Source: Opitutus sp. GAS368
GTDB lineage: Bacteria > Verrucomicrobiota > Verrucomicrobiia > Opitutales > Opitutaceae
Length of the DNA stretch: 53,269 bases
Direction: 5' to 3'
Assembly (NCBI GenBank): GCA_945868215.1
Contig: CAMBLN010000002.1
Coordinates: forward strand, 1 to 53,269
Part shown: piece after piece, positions 26,098 through 39,041 of the stretch
How positions within the stretch are numbered: the first letter of the stretch is position 1
Layout of the letters: each line of letters opens with the position of its first letter
Program-made: the position numbers and the translations under genes
Notes under the pieces: model-generated
Seen by the model: the letters and a program-made list of their open reading frames with translations, nothing else
What the model was told of the DNA's origin: nothing
Databases searched by the model: none

Positions 26098-27291
26098 TCA
26101 GCGGTTGGATTCGGCCGGCTGGAGTCGAAGCAGGCGGCCGTTTTGCGCGTCGGTTAGCACGTAGATGAAACCGTCGGGACCCTGGCGAACGTCACGCACG
26201 CGGTCGCCGATGGGCAGTGATTGCTGGCCGATTACGTTGCCCGCGGCGTCGAGGTCGACGTGGCGGACTTCCTTGCGTTTGAGCGCACCCGAGAAAAGGT
26301 CGCCGCGCCATTGGGGGAATTTGTCGCCGGTGTAGAAGAGGAGTCCGCTCGGGGCCTGGGCGGGTGTCCACACGACGAGCGGATCGACCATGCCTGGGAG
26401 CGAGGTGGCGCGGCTGATCGTGCCGAAGGTATATTCGATGCTGTAGGTCGCGCGCGGCCAGCCGTAGTTGCCGCCGGGGGCGAGCAGGTTGAGTTCGTCG
26501 CCGCCGCGCGAGCCGTGTTCGTTGGCCCAGATGCGTCCGCTCGAAGGATCGCGGGCGAGGCCTTGGATGTTGCGATGTCCGAGGGTCCAGATGAACGGGT
26601 CGGTGCCGGCGCGGCCGACGAAAGGATTGTCGGGCGGAACGGTCCCGTCGTCGCGCAGGCGGAGGATTTTGCCCAGCTGGCCGTCGAGTTTTTGGGCGTG
26701 TTCGCGCATCAATTCGCCGTTGAGCCGCACGGGCGGATTGCCGCCGTCGCCGAGCGCAAGGAGGAGAGTGCCGTCGGGCAGCCAGAGCAGGCGCGAACCG
26801 AAGTGGAGGAAACTCGGTTTAAGCGGAGTGACGGTGTGGATGACGGTGAGATTGGTGAGCGTCGTAAGATCTTCGGAGAGATGTCCGCGCACGACGCGCG
26901 TGCTGTTGGCGGCGGAGGTGCCGGCGCCGCAGGAGAAATAGAGCAGGCGGTTTTCCGTGAACCGCGGGTGCACGCTCACGTCCATGAGGGTGACGCGTTC
27001 GCCGGCGAAAAATTCCGACAGACCCGATACGGACCCAGGGGCGAGCGTGTTGTCGCGGACAACGCGAAGGCGTCCGGCTTTTTCGGTGATCAACGCTTCG
27101 CCTGAGGGCAGCCATGCGAGTGACCACGGGTAATCGAGCTGGTCGAGGACCGTGACGGCTTCCCAGCCTTCGGCGCGAGGGACTTTGCCGGTGGGAATGA
27201 CCGGACCCGATGGCACGCGAAACATCCACAGCAGGGCGGAGGCGACGATGATGCCGGAGGCGCCGAGAATGAAGCGGGTGCGGGGTTTCAT
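26098..27291 (-). CDS. PQQ-dependent sugar dehydrogenase (glucose/sorbosone dehydrogenase family)
   Basis: 397 residues with an N-terminal membrane anchor or uncleaved signal (FILGASGIIVASALLWMF). The six-bladed propeller family is recognised by LDYPWSLAWLPSGEALITEK, LLWLPDGTLLLALGDGG, TLGHRNIQGLARDP, WANEHGSRGGDELNLL and GDRVRDVRQGPDGFIYVLTD. Members oxidise aldoses in the periplasm using PQQ; no PQQ synthesis genes are seen here, so cofactor supply is unknown. It is divergent from the interrupted PEP-CTERM gene across about 100 nt. Confidence 0.9.
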   Translation of the reverse strand: MKPRTRFILGASGIIVASALLWMFRVPSGPVIPTGKVPRAEGWEAVTVLDQLDYPWSLAWLPSGEALITEKAGRLRVVRDNTLAPGSVSGLSEFFAGERVTLMDVSVHPRFTENRLLYFSCGAGTSAANSTRVVRGHLSEDLTTLTNLTVIHTVTPLKPSFLHFGSRLLWLPDGTLLLALGDGGNPPVRLNGELMREHAQKLDGQLGKILRLRDDGTVPPDNPFVGRAGTDPFIWTLGHRNIQGLARDPSSGRIWANEHGSRGGDELNLLAPGGNYGWPRATYSIEYTFGTISRATSLPGMVDPLVVWTPAQAPSGLLFYTGDKFPQWRGDLFSGALKRKEVRHVDLDAAGNVIGQQSLPIGDRVRDVRQGPDGFIYVLTDAQNGRLLRLQPAESNR

Positions 27292-27392
27292 TTACCGCGC
27301 ACCGTAGGCGCGGGAAGGGACGCGTCAAAAAACTTTATGACAAGATCCCTCCAGTCGCACGGAATCGAGACGTTAGTCAGGCACCTCATCCT

Positions 27393-28076
27393 ATGAAATC
27401 ACCCATCGCTCTGCCCACGAAGATCGTCCGTTTTCTTGCCGCGCCCATCCTCGCGTCTGTTCTTATCACTGGTTCCCTTCGCGCGCAAACGGTCATGGTT
27501 TCCAATCTTGATGAAGAAAGCATGGGAGCCGGGGCGTTCGTCAACACGACGATCTCCAGCGCTCCGTATGTTTTGAATGTGGCCAGCGATTTTACCACGG
27601 GGGAGGTCCAGACCACGTTGCACAGCATCACGATCCGCTTCGGTGAATATAGCGCTGGCGCCGGTTTCAGTCTTTCGCTTTATTCCGATGATGCCGGCCT
27701 GCCGGGTTCTTTGATCGAAACCCTCACAGGCGACGATGCGCCGAATGACGCGGCGGATTACACCTATACCTCATTCGGTGCCACGCTTGAGGCGGGCACC
27801 ACATAGTGGTGGGTGGGATCGGCCGCGGTGGAGCAGTTTAATTATCCGAACACCATTTCATCGGCTGAGACCAGTCCCGGCGGCTGGACCATCGGCAATC
27901 TCTCTTCGTATACGCAGGAGAATGGCGGCGAGTGGCTCAGTTCCGGTGGCGCCCATACTATGTTTTCCGTGAGCGTGGTATCCCAGGTTCCCGAGCCCGG
28001 AGCTTACAGCGCGCTGGCCGGAGCGGCTGTGTTGAGCTTCGCGCTCGCGCGCCGACGCATGCACGCGAGGGGGTAA
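27393..28076 (+). pseudogene. PEP-CTERM protein gene interrupted by an in-frame amber codon
   Basis: A single frame of 228 codons is broken only by TAG at 27804-27806. Before it: a signal peptide (RFLAAPILASVLITGSLRAQ) and a beta-rich domain (TLHSITIRFGEYSAGAGFSL, LYSDDAGLPGSLIETL). After it: WWVGSAAVEQFNYPN and a complete PEP-CTERM tail (VPEPGAYSALAGAAVL, hydrophobic helix, ARRRMHARG). The local pattern, EAGTT-stop-WW, resembles the 'TTYW' motif of anchor-type PEP-CTERM domains, so a Tyr codon (TAC/TAT) mutated to TAG is the simplest reading. Both sides keep coding character, so the lesion is recent, a sequencing error, or read through. Confidence 0.8.
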
Positions 28077-28120
28077 GTCGAAATTCCGCGATCGGAGACG
28101 AGCGGAGGATTGGTCGGGTT

Positions 28121-28152
28121 AGACCCCATACCGGAGCCAGGCTCCCGGGTCT
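28121..28152. other. Two-tier hairpin in the 181-nt leader before the VPAxY-repeat gene
   Basis: AGACCC (28121-28126) pairs with GGGTCT (28147-28152), and GGAGCC (28133-28138) pairs with GGCTCC (28140-28145) inside it. There is no T-run, so it is not a standard terminator. It could end the upstream PEP-CTERM transcript or belong to the untranslated leader of the next gene. No known riboswitch was recognised. Confidence 0.4.
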
Positions 28153-28257
28153 ATGCTGGGTGATGGAAGACAGGGTCCCTCACACTGTCATTCGCGTTTC
28201 CGCCTCCGGGAACGTGGGTGCAAAGGGACTCCATTCCCAAGCAAACCTGAATCAAGT

Positions 28258-29334
28258 ATGAATAATCTCAAAATCGTTTCTGTATTACTGATGAGTGCCA
28301 TGATCGGCACTCCGTTCGTTTTCGGTGCTGCAACCAATTCGGCGAGCAGTGCTGCAAGCAATTCGTCGGGCAATCAACCGGTGCGCAATTTTCGTTCGTC
28401 CGCAGACACGGATGGCGAAGATAAACCGAGCGGAACACGCGCGACCACGAACTCCTCGAACGAGGATTCCCTCTATCCTCCTGATGCGAAACCCGGCGAG
28501 TGCTATACCCGCGTCGTGGCGCCCACGCCGATGCGTGATGTGACCGAACAGGTTAAAATCAAAGAGGAATCCGTCCGCCTGACCGAAGTCCCGGCCGTCA
28601 TGGAAACCGTGGACGAGCAGGTGCTCGTGCGCAGCGCGACCCAGCGCGAGGAAGTTGTCCCCGCCACCTACAAGGAGATCGACGAGAACCTTCTCGTTTC
28701 TGCGGCCTACACCAAAAAAATCCCCGTTCCCGCGACCTATACGACCCGCACCGAGCGCGTCATGACCGCGCCTGAGCGCAGCTATTGGAAGAAGGGCACC
28801 GGCCCGCTGGCCAAGATCGACAACACCACCGGTGAAATCATGTGCTATGTGACCGATCCCGCCGTGTATGAAACCATCACGCACACCGATCTGGCCACCG
28901 CCGCCACCGTGCGCGATGAACAGGTTCCCGCGGTTTACAAGACCGCGAAGCGCACGGTCATCGACCAGCCCGCGTCCATCGTGAAAATCGATGTGCCGGC
29001 CGAATACACCACGACGAAAGTCACGAAGGTGAAAACCGAGGCCCGCATCGACCGCGAGGTGGTTCCCGCCGAATACCGCACCGTCACCAAGCAGGTGATC
29101 GTGGGTGAATCCAAAATGGAATGGCGCCGCGTGCTGTGCGAAACCAACAGCAGCCCGGCTTTGATCGCCGAAATCCAGACCGCTTTGAACGCCAAGGGCT
29201 ACAAAGCCGGCGAGGCCGACGGTGATCTCGATCGTGAGACGCTCAGCGCCCTCGAGTCCTTCCAGAAAGACAACCGCCTCGCAACGGGCGGCGTCACCTA
29301 CGAGAGCCTCGTTGCTCTCGGTGTGAAGGTTTGA
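28258..29334 (+). CDS. Exported VPAxY-repeat protein with C-terminal peptidoglycan-binding domain
   Basis: 358 residues. A signal peptide (VSVLLMSAMIGTPFVFGA) is followed by a Ser/Asn-rich linker. The central part contains degenerate tandem units of about 20-35 residues built on V-P-A-x-Y-x-T/E: EVVPATYKEID, PVPATYTTRTERV, QVPAVYKTAKRTV, DVPAEYTTTKVTK, VVPAEYRTVTKQV. Residues about 295-355 form a PG-binding-1 type domain (LIAEIQTALNAKGYKAGEAD, ALESFQKDNRL). It is probably a periplasmic or outer-membrane-attached protein that binds the cell wall. The chosen ATG at 28258 is the first that yields a clean signal peptide. A strong bidirectional terminator follows. Confidence 0.85.
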   Translation: MNNLKIVSVLLMSAMIGTPFVFGAATNSASSAASNSSGNQPVRNFRSSADTDGEDKPSGTRATTNSSNEDSLYPPDAKPGECYTRVVAPTPMRDVTEQVKIKEESVRLTEVPAVMETVDEQVLVRSATQREEVVPATYKEIDENLLVSAAYTKKIPVPATYTTRTERVMTAPERSYWKKGTGPLAKIDNTTGEIMCYVTDPAVYETITHTDLATAATVRDEQVPAVYKTAKRTVIDQPASIVKIDVPAEYTTTKVTKVKTEARIDREVVPAEYRTVTKQVIVGESKMEWRRVLCETNSSPALIAEIQTALNAKGYKAGEADGDLDRETLSALESFQKDNRLATGGVTYESLVALGVKV

Positions 29335-29345
29335 TGCTTCCGCGC

Positions 29346-29379
29346 AAAACCGCCGGACACGATGTCCGGCGGTTTTTTT
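29346..29379. terminator. Bidirectional intrinsic terminator
   Basis: A 14-bp perfect stem (29346-29359, AAAACCGCCGGACA, with 29363-29376) and 3-nt loop end in seven Ts on the plus strand and four Ts on the minus strand. It sits between the convergent VPAxY-repeat gene and the monooxygenase and can serve both. Confidence 0.92.
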
Positions 29380-29396
29380 GTGCCCACGCGCCGGGA

Positions 29397-30425
29397 TTAT
29401 GCGGAACGAAGCAAAGGCCGCACCTGTGTGCCGAGCAGTTGGATGGCGCGGAGCATTTTTTCGTGGGGTAGGGAGGCGACGCTCATTTGGAAACTGAGGC
29501 GGGCGATGCCGCCGAGGGCTTGGTCCACGGCGTGAATTTTTTCCGCGACGGATTGCGGCGAGCCGACGAGCAATGCGCCGGTGGGGCCGAGCAACGCGTC
29601 GAAGTGGCGGCGCGTGACGGGAGGCCAACCGCGCTCGCGGCCGATCTCGGTGAAGGCGCGCGCGTAGCCCGGGAAAAACTCGTCGGCGGCCTGTTGGTCG
29701 GTCTCGGCAACGTAGCCGAGCATGTGCAGACCGACGTGAAGTTTTTCGGGCGCGTGGCCGGCTTGCGCGCCGGCCTGGCGATACAGGTTGATCAACGGAC
29801 GGAACCGGTGCGGCTCTCCGCCGATGATCGCGACCATGAGCGGCAGGCCGAGTTCGCCGGCACGGGCAAAGGACGCAGGCGTGCCGCCGACGCCGAGCCA
29901 GATCGGAAGCTCGGACTGCAACGGACGCGGGAAAATACCCTGGTGGTCCAACGCGGCGCGGTGGCGTCCGCTCCACGTGATCGGGGTTTCGGCGCGGATT
30001 TTGAGCAGGAGTTTCAGCTTCTCCTGAAAGAGCGAATCGTAGTCTTCGAGGTCGAGGCCGAAGAGCGGGTAGGCTTCGACGAAGGAGCCGCGTCCGGCGA
30101 CGATTTCGGCGCGGCCCTGCGAGATCAGGTCGATGGTGGCGAAGTCTTGGAAGACGCGCACGGGATCGTCGGCGCTGAGCACGGTGACGGCGCTGGCGAG
30201 TCGGATGTTTTTGGTGATTGCCGCGGCCGCGCCGAGAATGACGGCGGGCGACGAATCGAGGAAGTCGTGGCGGTGGTGTTCACCGATGCCGAAGACGTCG
30301 AGTCCGCTTTGGTCGGCGAGGGTGATCTCTTCGAGCAGTTGCTGGAAACGCTCGACGGGCGAGGGAGCGATTCCGGTGACAGGATCGGGACGGACGGCGA
30401 CAAAACTATCCAGGCCAAGTTGCAT
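29397..30425 (-). CDS. LLM class flavin-dependent oxidoreductase
   Basis: 342 residues. Bacterial luciferase-like TIM-barrel signatures: FGIGEHHRHDFLDSSPAVIL, IRLASAVTVLSADDPVRVFQ, DLISQGRAEIVAGRGSF, LPIWLGVGGTPASFARAG, and GPTGALLVGSPQSVAEKI. These enzymes use reduced FMN or F420 for monooxygenation or related chemistry; the substrate cannot be inferred. It is divergent from the ABC-F gene with 86 nt between starts. Confidence 0.9.
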   Translation of the reverse strand: MQLGLDSFVAVRPDPVTGIAPSPVERFQQLLEEITLADQSGLDVFGIGEHHRHDFLDSSPAVILGAAAAITKNIRLASAVTVLSADDPVRVFQDFATIDLISQGRAEIVAGRGSFVEAYPLFGLDLEDYDSLFQEKLKLLLKIRAETPITWSGRHRAALDHQGIFPRPLQSELPIWLGVGGTPASFARAGELGLPLMVAIIGGEPHRFRPLINLYRQAGAQAGHAPEKLHVGLHMLGYVAETDQQAADEFFPGYARAFTEIGRERGWPPVTRRHFDALLGPTGALLVGSPQSVAEKIHAVDQALGGIARLSFQMSVASLPHEKMLRAIQLLGTQVRPLLRSA

Positions 30426-30511
30426 AAGCGCACCGTGCGTGCGGACGGTTGCGAGTCAAACGGGTGAGGGCGCGTGAACTTGGCATTGCCGAGCGAGAGG
30501 GCGGCTTCACG

Positions 30512-32035
30512 ATGGGTGGCATGGCCTTTGCCCAGCTGGCACTTCAATCCGTAGAGTTCGCGCACCCCGGGATGACCAAACCCCTGTTCACCGATTTGAC
30601 GGTGCAGTTTCCGTCCGGCTGGACGGGCATTGTCGGGCCGAACGGAGCAGGCAAAACGACGCTGCTCAAGGTCGTCACGGGCGAACTCGCCGCGCAGGGC
30701 GGCACGGTGCACCGGCAGGGATTGTCTCTCTATGTCGCGCAACGCACCGACGAGCCGCCGGAGATGTTTGAGGATTTTATATGGGCGCCCGATGCGACCG
30801 TGCTGAAGGCTCGGCTGCGCGTGAGCGAGGACTGGCCGGAGCGTTGGGACACGCTCAGTCACGGCGAACGCAAACGCGCGCAGATCGCGGTGGCGCTCTG
30901 GCGCGAGCCGGCGGTGCTGGCGCTCGACGAGCCGAGCAATCACATCGACGCGGATGCGCGTCGGTTGCTGCTGCTGGCGCTCACGGAGTTTACCGGCGTC
31001 GGGTTGTTGGTGAGCCATGATCGCGCGTTGCTCGACGAGCTGTGCACGCAATGTCTCATCATTGATCCACCCGAGGCGGTGATGCGGCCGGGCGGCGTGA
31101 CCGAGGCGATGGAGCAGCAGGATCAAGACGAACAATCGGCGCGCAGTGCCAACGATGCGCTGCGTCGCACGGAGAATCGTCTCAAAGATGAGGCGCAGCG
31201 CCGGCGCGTGGTGGCGGAGCAAAAATCGGCGGCGTCACGTGGATCGAAGCAGATCAAAATCCCGGCGCACGACCATGACGGGCGGGCGCAACGCAACCTG
31301 GCGAAGATGTCGGGCAAAGATGCCTACGCCGGAAAAATGGTCGCGCAGATGAACCAGCGCGCGGGGAAGGTGGCGACGCAGCGGTCCGAGATGGTGGTGA
31401 AGAAACGTTACGAGACGGGCATCTGGGTGGATGGCGCCTCGTATATGCCGCGGGATTTTTTGCTGCGGTTGCCGGCGGGGAGTCTGCCGCTGGGCGGTGG
31501 GCGGCGGTTGCATTTTCCGGAGTTGGAAATCGGCGGGACAAGCCGTATCGCGATCACGGGGGCCAACGGACTCGGGAAGAGCACGCTGATCCGGCATCTG
31601 CTGGGGCATTTACAGTTGCCCGAGGAGAAACTTGTGAGCGTGCCTCAGGAAATCTCGGCGGAGGATTCGCGCGTGTTGTTGGAGTCGATCAAGCGACTGC
31701 CGAATGACGAACTCGGGCGGGTGATGATCACGATCAGCCGGCTCGGGTCGCGGCCGGCGCGGTTGCTGGAGAGTGCGCTGCCAAGTCCGGGCGAAGTGAG
31801 GAAACTCCTGCTCGCGATCGGCATCGTGCGCGGGCCGCATCTCATCGTGATGGACGAACCGACGAACCACATGGACCTGCCGGGAATCATGTGCCTCGAA
31901 GGCGCGCTGGCGGATTGTCCGTGCGCGATGTTGCTGGTGAGCCACGACGAGGCGTTTCTGGAAAAAATCACCGAGGCGGAGTGGCGACTGGTGCGCGAGG
32001 AGTCGGGAGATACGAGGGTGTTGATCGAGCGATGA
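30512..32035 (+). CDS. ABC-F family ATPase
   Basis: 507 residues from ATG 30512 (ATG 30521 is equally possible). Two fused ABC domains and no membrane segment. First domain: Walker A GPNGAGKTT, signature LSHGERKRAQIAVAL, Walker B LALDEPSNHID. Second: Walker A GANGLGKST, a degenerate signature PSPGEVRKLLLA (LSGGE expected), Walker B LIVMDEPTNHMD. A charged helical linker (RSANDALRRTENRLKDEAQR) separates them, as in ribosome-acting ABC-F proteins (Uup/EttA-like). It is likely a translation factor; an antibiotic-protection role cannot be told from sequence. Confidence 0.88.
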   Translation: MGGMAFAQLALQSVEFAHPGMTKPLFTDLTVQFPSGWTGIVGPNGAGKTTLLKVVTGELAAQGGTVHRQGLSLYVAQRTDEPPEMFEDFIWAPDATVLKARLRVSEDWPERWDTLSHGERKRAQIAVALWREPAVLALDEPSNHIDADARRLLLLALTEFTGVGLLVSHDRALLDELCTQCLIIDPPEAVMRPGGVTEAMEQQDQDEQSARSANDALRRTENRLKDEAQRRRVVAEQKSAASRGSKQIKIPAHDHDGRAQRNLAKMSGKDAYAGKMVAQMNQRAGKVATQRSEMVVKKRYETGIWVDGASYMPRDFLLRLPAGSLPLGGGRRLHFPELEIGGTSRIAITGANGLGKSTLIRHLLGHLQLPEEKLVSVPQEISAEDSRVLLESIKRLPNDELGRVMITISRLGSRPARLLESALPSPGEVRKLLLAIGIVRGPHLIVMDEPTNHMDLPGIMCLEGALADCPCAMLLVSHDEAFLEKITEAEWRLVREESGDTRVLIER

Positions 32036-32076
32036 GGCATGGACGTGCGCCGCGAATGGTTTCACCCTGAGATTTT

Positions 32077-32928
32077 ATGAGAGCCAAACCTGATGTGCGT
32101 CCGCTGGTGGCGGAGGAAAAACCCGAGGGGAGCGCGTGGCGTGCACGGTTGCACGAAATGATTTTTGAGGCGGATACCGTGTGGGGAAAACGCTTCGATA
32201 TCGCGTTGCTGATATTGATTTTGATCAGCGTGCTCGCGGTGTGTCTGGAGAGCGTGCGGGGCTTGCGTGAAACCCACGGCATGATGCTGCGGGTGGCGGA
32301 GTGGGTGCTCACCGGATTGTTCACGATCGAGTATGGAGCGCGGCTTATCAGCGTGCGGCGCCCGTTGCGTTACGCGCTGAGTTTTTACGGCATTGTCGAC
32401 CTGCTCGCGATCCTGCCGACGTTTTTGATTTATTTTTGGCCGGGCTCACAGGCGCTGCTGGTGATCCGGGCGCTGCGGTTGTTGCGGATTTTCCGCATTT
32501 TGAAACTCGCACATTTTGTGGGGGAGGTTCGCTTGTTGAGCGCGGCGATGCGGGCGAGCGTGCGGAAGATCACGGTGTTTATCGGCGTGGTCATGACGAT
32601 CGTGCTGATCTTCGGGGCGTTGATGTATGTGATCGAAGGCGAGCGGTATGGCTTCACAAGCATCCCGACGGCGATGTATTGGGCGATTGTCACGGTGAGC
32701 ACGGTGGGTTTTGGCGACGTGGTGCCGCACACGGTGATCGGACGCGTGGTGGCTTCGATTCTGATGCTGATGGGTTATGCGATCATCGCGGTGCCGACGG
32801 GCATCGTGACGGTGGAGTTGAGCGCGGCGACCCGCGCGGCTACGAACACGCAAGCCTGTCCCTCCTGCGGTGCGGGCAACCACGATAACGATGCGCGTCA
32901 CTGCAAACATTGCGGAACGAAGCTGTAG
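32077..32928 (+). CDS. Voltage-sensor-type potassium channel with C-terminal zinc ribbon
   Basis: 283 residues, six membrane segments. S4-like voltage sensor with regularly spaced Arg: VIRALRLLRIFRILKLAHF. Pore helix and selectivity filter read WAIVTVSTVGFGDVVP, with Phe replacing Tyr in the canonical TVGYGD. S6 follows (MLMGYAIIAVPTGIVTVEL). The C-terminus ends in a compact CPSC-x10-CKHC type zinc ribbon (ACPSCGAGNHDNDARHCKHC), a double C-x2-C module attached directly after S6. Inner-membrane cation channel, probably K+ selective. The zinc ribbon may assemble or gate the channel (inference). Confidence 0.9.
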   Translation: MRAKPDVRPLVAEEKPEGSAWRARLHEMIFEADTVWGKRFDIALLILILISVLAVCLESVRGLRETHGMMLRVAEWVLTGLFTIEYGARLISVRRPLRYALSFYGIVDLLAILPTFLIYFWPGSQALLVIRALRLLRIFRILKLAHFVGEVRLLSAAMRASVRKITVFIGVVMTIVLIFGALMYVIEGERYGFTSIPTAMYWAIVTVSTVGFGDVVPHTVIGRVVASILMLMGYAIIAVPTGIVTVELSAATRAATNTQACPSCGAGNHDNDARHCKHCGTKL

Positions 32929-32981
32929 CGGGTTGGCTGCGAATTCTTATGTGCGCCGCCTTTTCACCGGAAGAAGATTTG

Positions 32982-33710
32982 ATGTTTGAGAAGACGGGCG
33001 CGGCCGTGTTCCGGCGTCTGCGGAAAACGCGCAATCCCGGCGAGCTGCTGTCGGTGGTGAAGAGCGCACACAAAGAGTTTGAGCGTGCGTATGACAGCGC
33101 GCCGGCGGAGGCGCGGGCGGCGGTGGCGTGCGCGGCGGGCTGCGATGCGTGCTGTCATGTGCCGGTGGGCGTGCAGGCGCATGAAGTGCTGATTGTCGCG
33201 CAACATGTGCAGATGCATTTTTCGCCGTTGGAACTGGAGGCGTTGATCGAGCGCGCGGCGGGACATCATCAGGCGTTTGCGGGGCGTTCGAGTCTGGAGC
33301 GAATGAATATGCGCAAGCCGTGCGTGTTGTTACGCGAGGGGAGTTGCTCGGTTTATGAGGCGCGGCCGGAAGCGTGCCGGTCGCATCACAGCCACAACGC
33401 GGAGGCGTGCCGTGCGAATCTGGCGAGCGGGCGCGAGGATGTGGACGTGTATATTCCCGGGGTGCGCGGGCGGATGTTTGCGGTGATGCTCGGCATCGAT
33501 CAGGCGGTGGCCGAGGCGGGGTATGACGGGCGGGCGTATGACTTTGGGTCCGCGTTGCACGAGGCGCTGACGGACGGTTTTTGCGCGGCGCGGTGGGTGC
33601 GGCGCGAAGCGGCGTTTTCGGATTCGTGCCGCGAGGCGGGCAACGAAGGCGATGACGATGACGGGGACGGTGAGTCGGGCGTGATGCGGGCGGAGGGGTA
33701 TTTTCAGTAG
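32982..33710 (+). CDS. YkgJ-family cysteine-cluster protein
   Basis: 242 residues from ATG 32982, chosen because GGAAGA lies about 8 nt upstream; ATG 32949 (adding 11 residues) is possible. The Cys-rich core matches YkgJ-type putative metal-binding proteins: AGCDACCHVPVGV, RKPCVLLREGSCSVYEARP, EACRSHHSH and a late FCAARW. These proteins probably bind zinc or an Fe-S cluster; no function is proven. The C-terminal tail is acidic (EGDDDDGDGESG). It ends just before a 54-bp palindrome shared with convergent katG. Confidence 0.82.
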   Translation: MFEKTGAAVFRRLRKTRNPGELLSVVKSAHKEFERAYDSAPAEARAAVACAAGCDACCHVPVGVQAHEVLIVAQHVQMHFSPLELEALIERAAGHHQAFAGRSSLERMNMRKPCVLLREGSCSVYEARPEACRSHHSHNAEACRANLASGREDVDVYIPGVRGRMFAVMLGIDQAVAEAGYDGRAYDFGSALHEALTDGFCAARWVRREAAFSDSCREAGNEGDDDDGDGESGVMRAEGYFQ

Positions 33711-33714
33711 GCGG

Positions 33715-33774
33715 ACGAAAAAAGGCACCACTCGCCCACGCTCGTAGCTACGAGTGTGGGCGAGTGGTGCCTTT
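33715..33774 (-). terminator. 54-bp near-perfect palindrome, terminator for katG
   Basis: The arms 33721-33747 and 33748-33774 are reverse complements over 27 bp with a single mismatch and no spacer (starting AAAGGCACCACTCGCCCACG). On the minus strand it is followed by a T-run (A's at 33718-33723), so it can terminate katG, whose stop is 50 nt away. Its length and exact symmetry exceed a normal terminator and suggest a REP-like dispersed element. Confidence 0.75.
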
Positions 33775-33823
33775 GGGGAATTCGGACGAAACGACGCTGT
33801 CGTTCCGCTACGACGGAGGCGGA

Positions 33824-36542
<2,719 letters not shown>

Positions 36543-36614
36543 GGAAAAAACTGACTGTGAGCCGGCGAGGAATGGTGCCAAGACGGAAACGCGGGCGGCG
36601 TAACGGGCGTTTGA

Positions 36615-38218
<1,604 letters not shown>

Positions 38219-38238
<20 letters not shown>

Positions 38239-38965
38239 CGGTGGTTTGCGCGTAGCGGTCGTGGTGGCGCACCCATTCCATGCCGTAGTCCAGGCCTGAC
38301 TCGTCGCGACCCTTCGGGACGAGATCGAGGATGTGGTAGGCACCCATGATGAACTCCACGCCGCGTCCGTAGGTGGAATAGGTGTGATGGATCGCGCCGT
38401 CGGCAGCGCGTGCGAAGACGCTCACACCCGGAGCTTCCTCGTGGGGAAATTCGCGCGGGCCGTAGTTGTAGTAAACCTTGCCGCCGGCCATTTCGTCCGG
38501 GGTGAACGACACGTGGTAGTCGAAGTTGAAATCGGAGTCGTGCGACGAGACCCAGTTTACGTTCCAGCCCATGCGTTGCTTGAAGGGCAGGATTTCGACG
38601 AGCGGTGCGCGGGAAACGGCGGCGAAAGCCACGTCGCGGGCGGTCAGGTGGACGGCGGCGGCGTTGAAGTGGTCCAGCATGAAGGAACAGCTTTTGCAGC
38701 CCTCGTCCCAGCCGGCGCCGAGCATGAAGTGCTGGATGACCAGCTGACTGCTTCCGGCGAAGAGATCGGCGAGGGTGACGGGGCCGGAAGGACCGGCGAA
38801 GACGTAAGGCTTGGTGAGTTTGACCCAGGGCAACTGACGACGGCGGGCGGCGAGTTCGTCCTGCAGGCGCAGGAGTTTTTTCTCTTCGCGCAGAAGTTCG
38901 AGACGGGCGGTGTGCCACTGGTCAGCGGAGACGATGGAGGGGCGGGGGAGTGAGGTGGTTTTCAT
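38219..38965 (-). CDS. DUF899 family protein (thioredoxin-like)
   Basis: 248 residues from ATG 38965. Thioredoxin-like DUF899 features: ARRRQLPWVKLTKPYVF, LFAGSSQLVIQHFMLG, the CxxC-type motif GCKSCSFMLDHF, WVSSHDSDFNFDYHVSF, and YSTYGRGVEFIMGAYHILDL near the end. The family is annotated as uncharacterised and commonly sits beside ArsR/SRPBCC genes, as here. Cytosolic by lack of a signal peptide. Longer frames upstream have no coding character and are rejected. Confidence 0.9.
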
Positions 38966-39041
38966 CGGAAGAACGGTTTTTATGGGCAAGGCAGTGGCCT
39001 TGGTCGGGTGGGAGCCGAGGAGGAGAAATGCGGTGGGCAGC

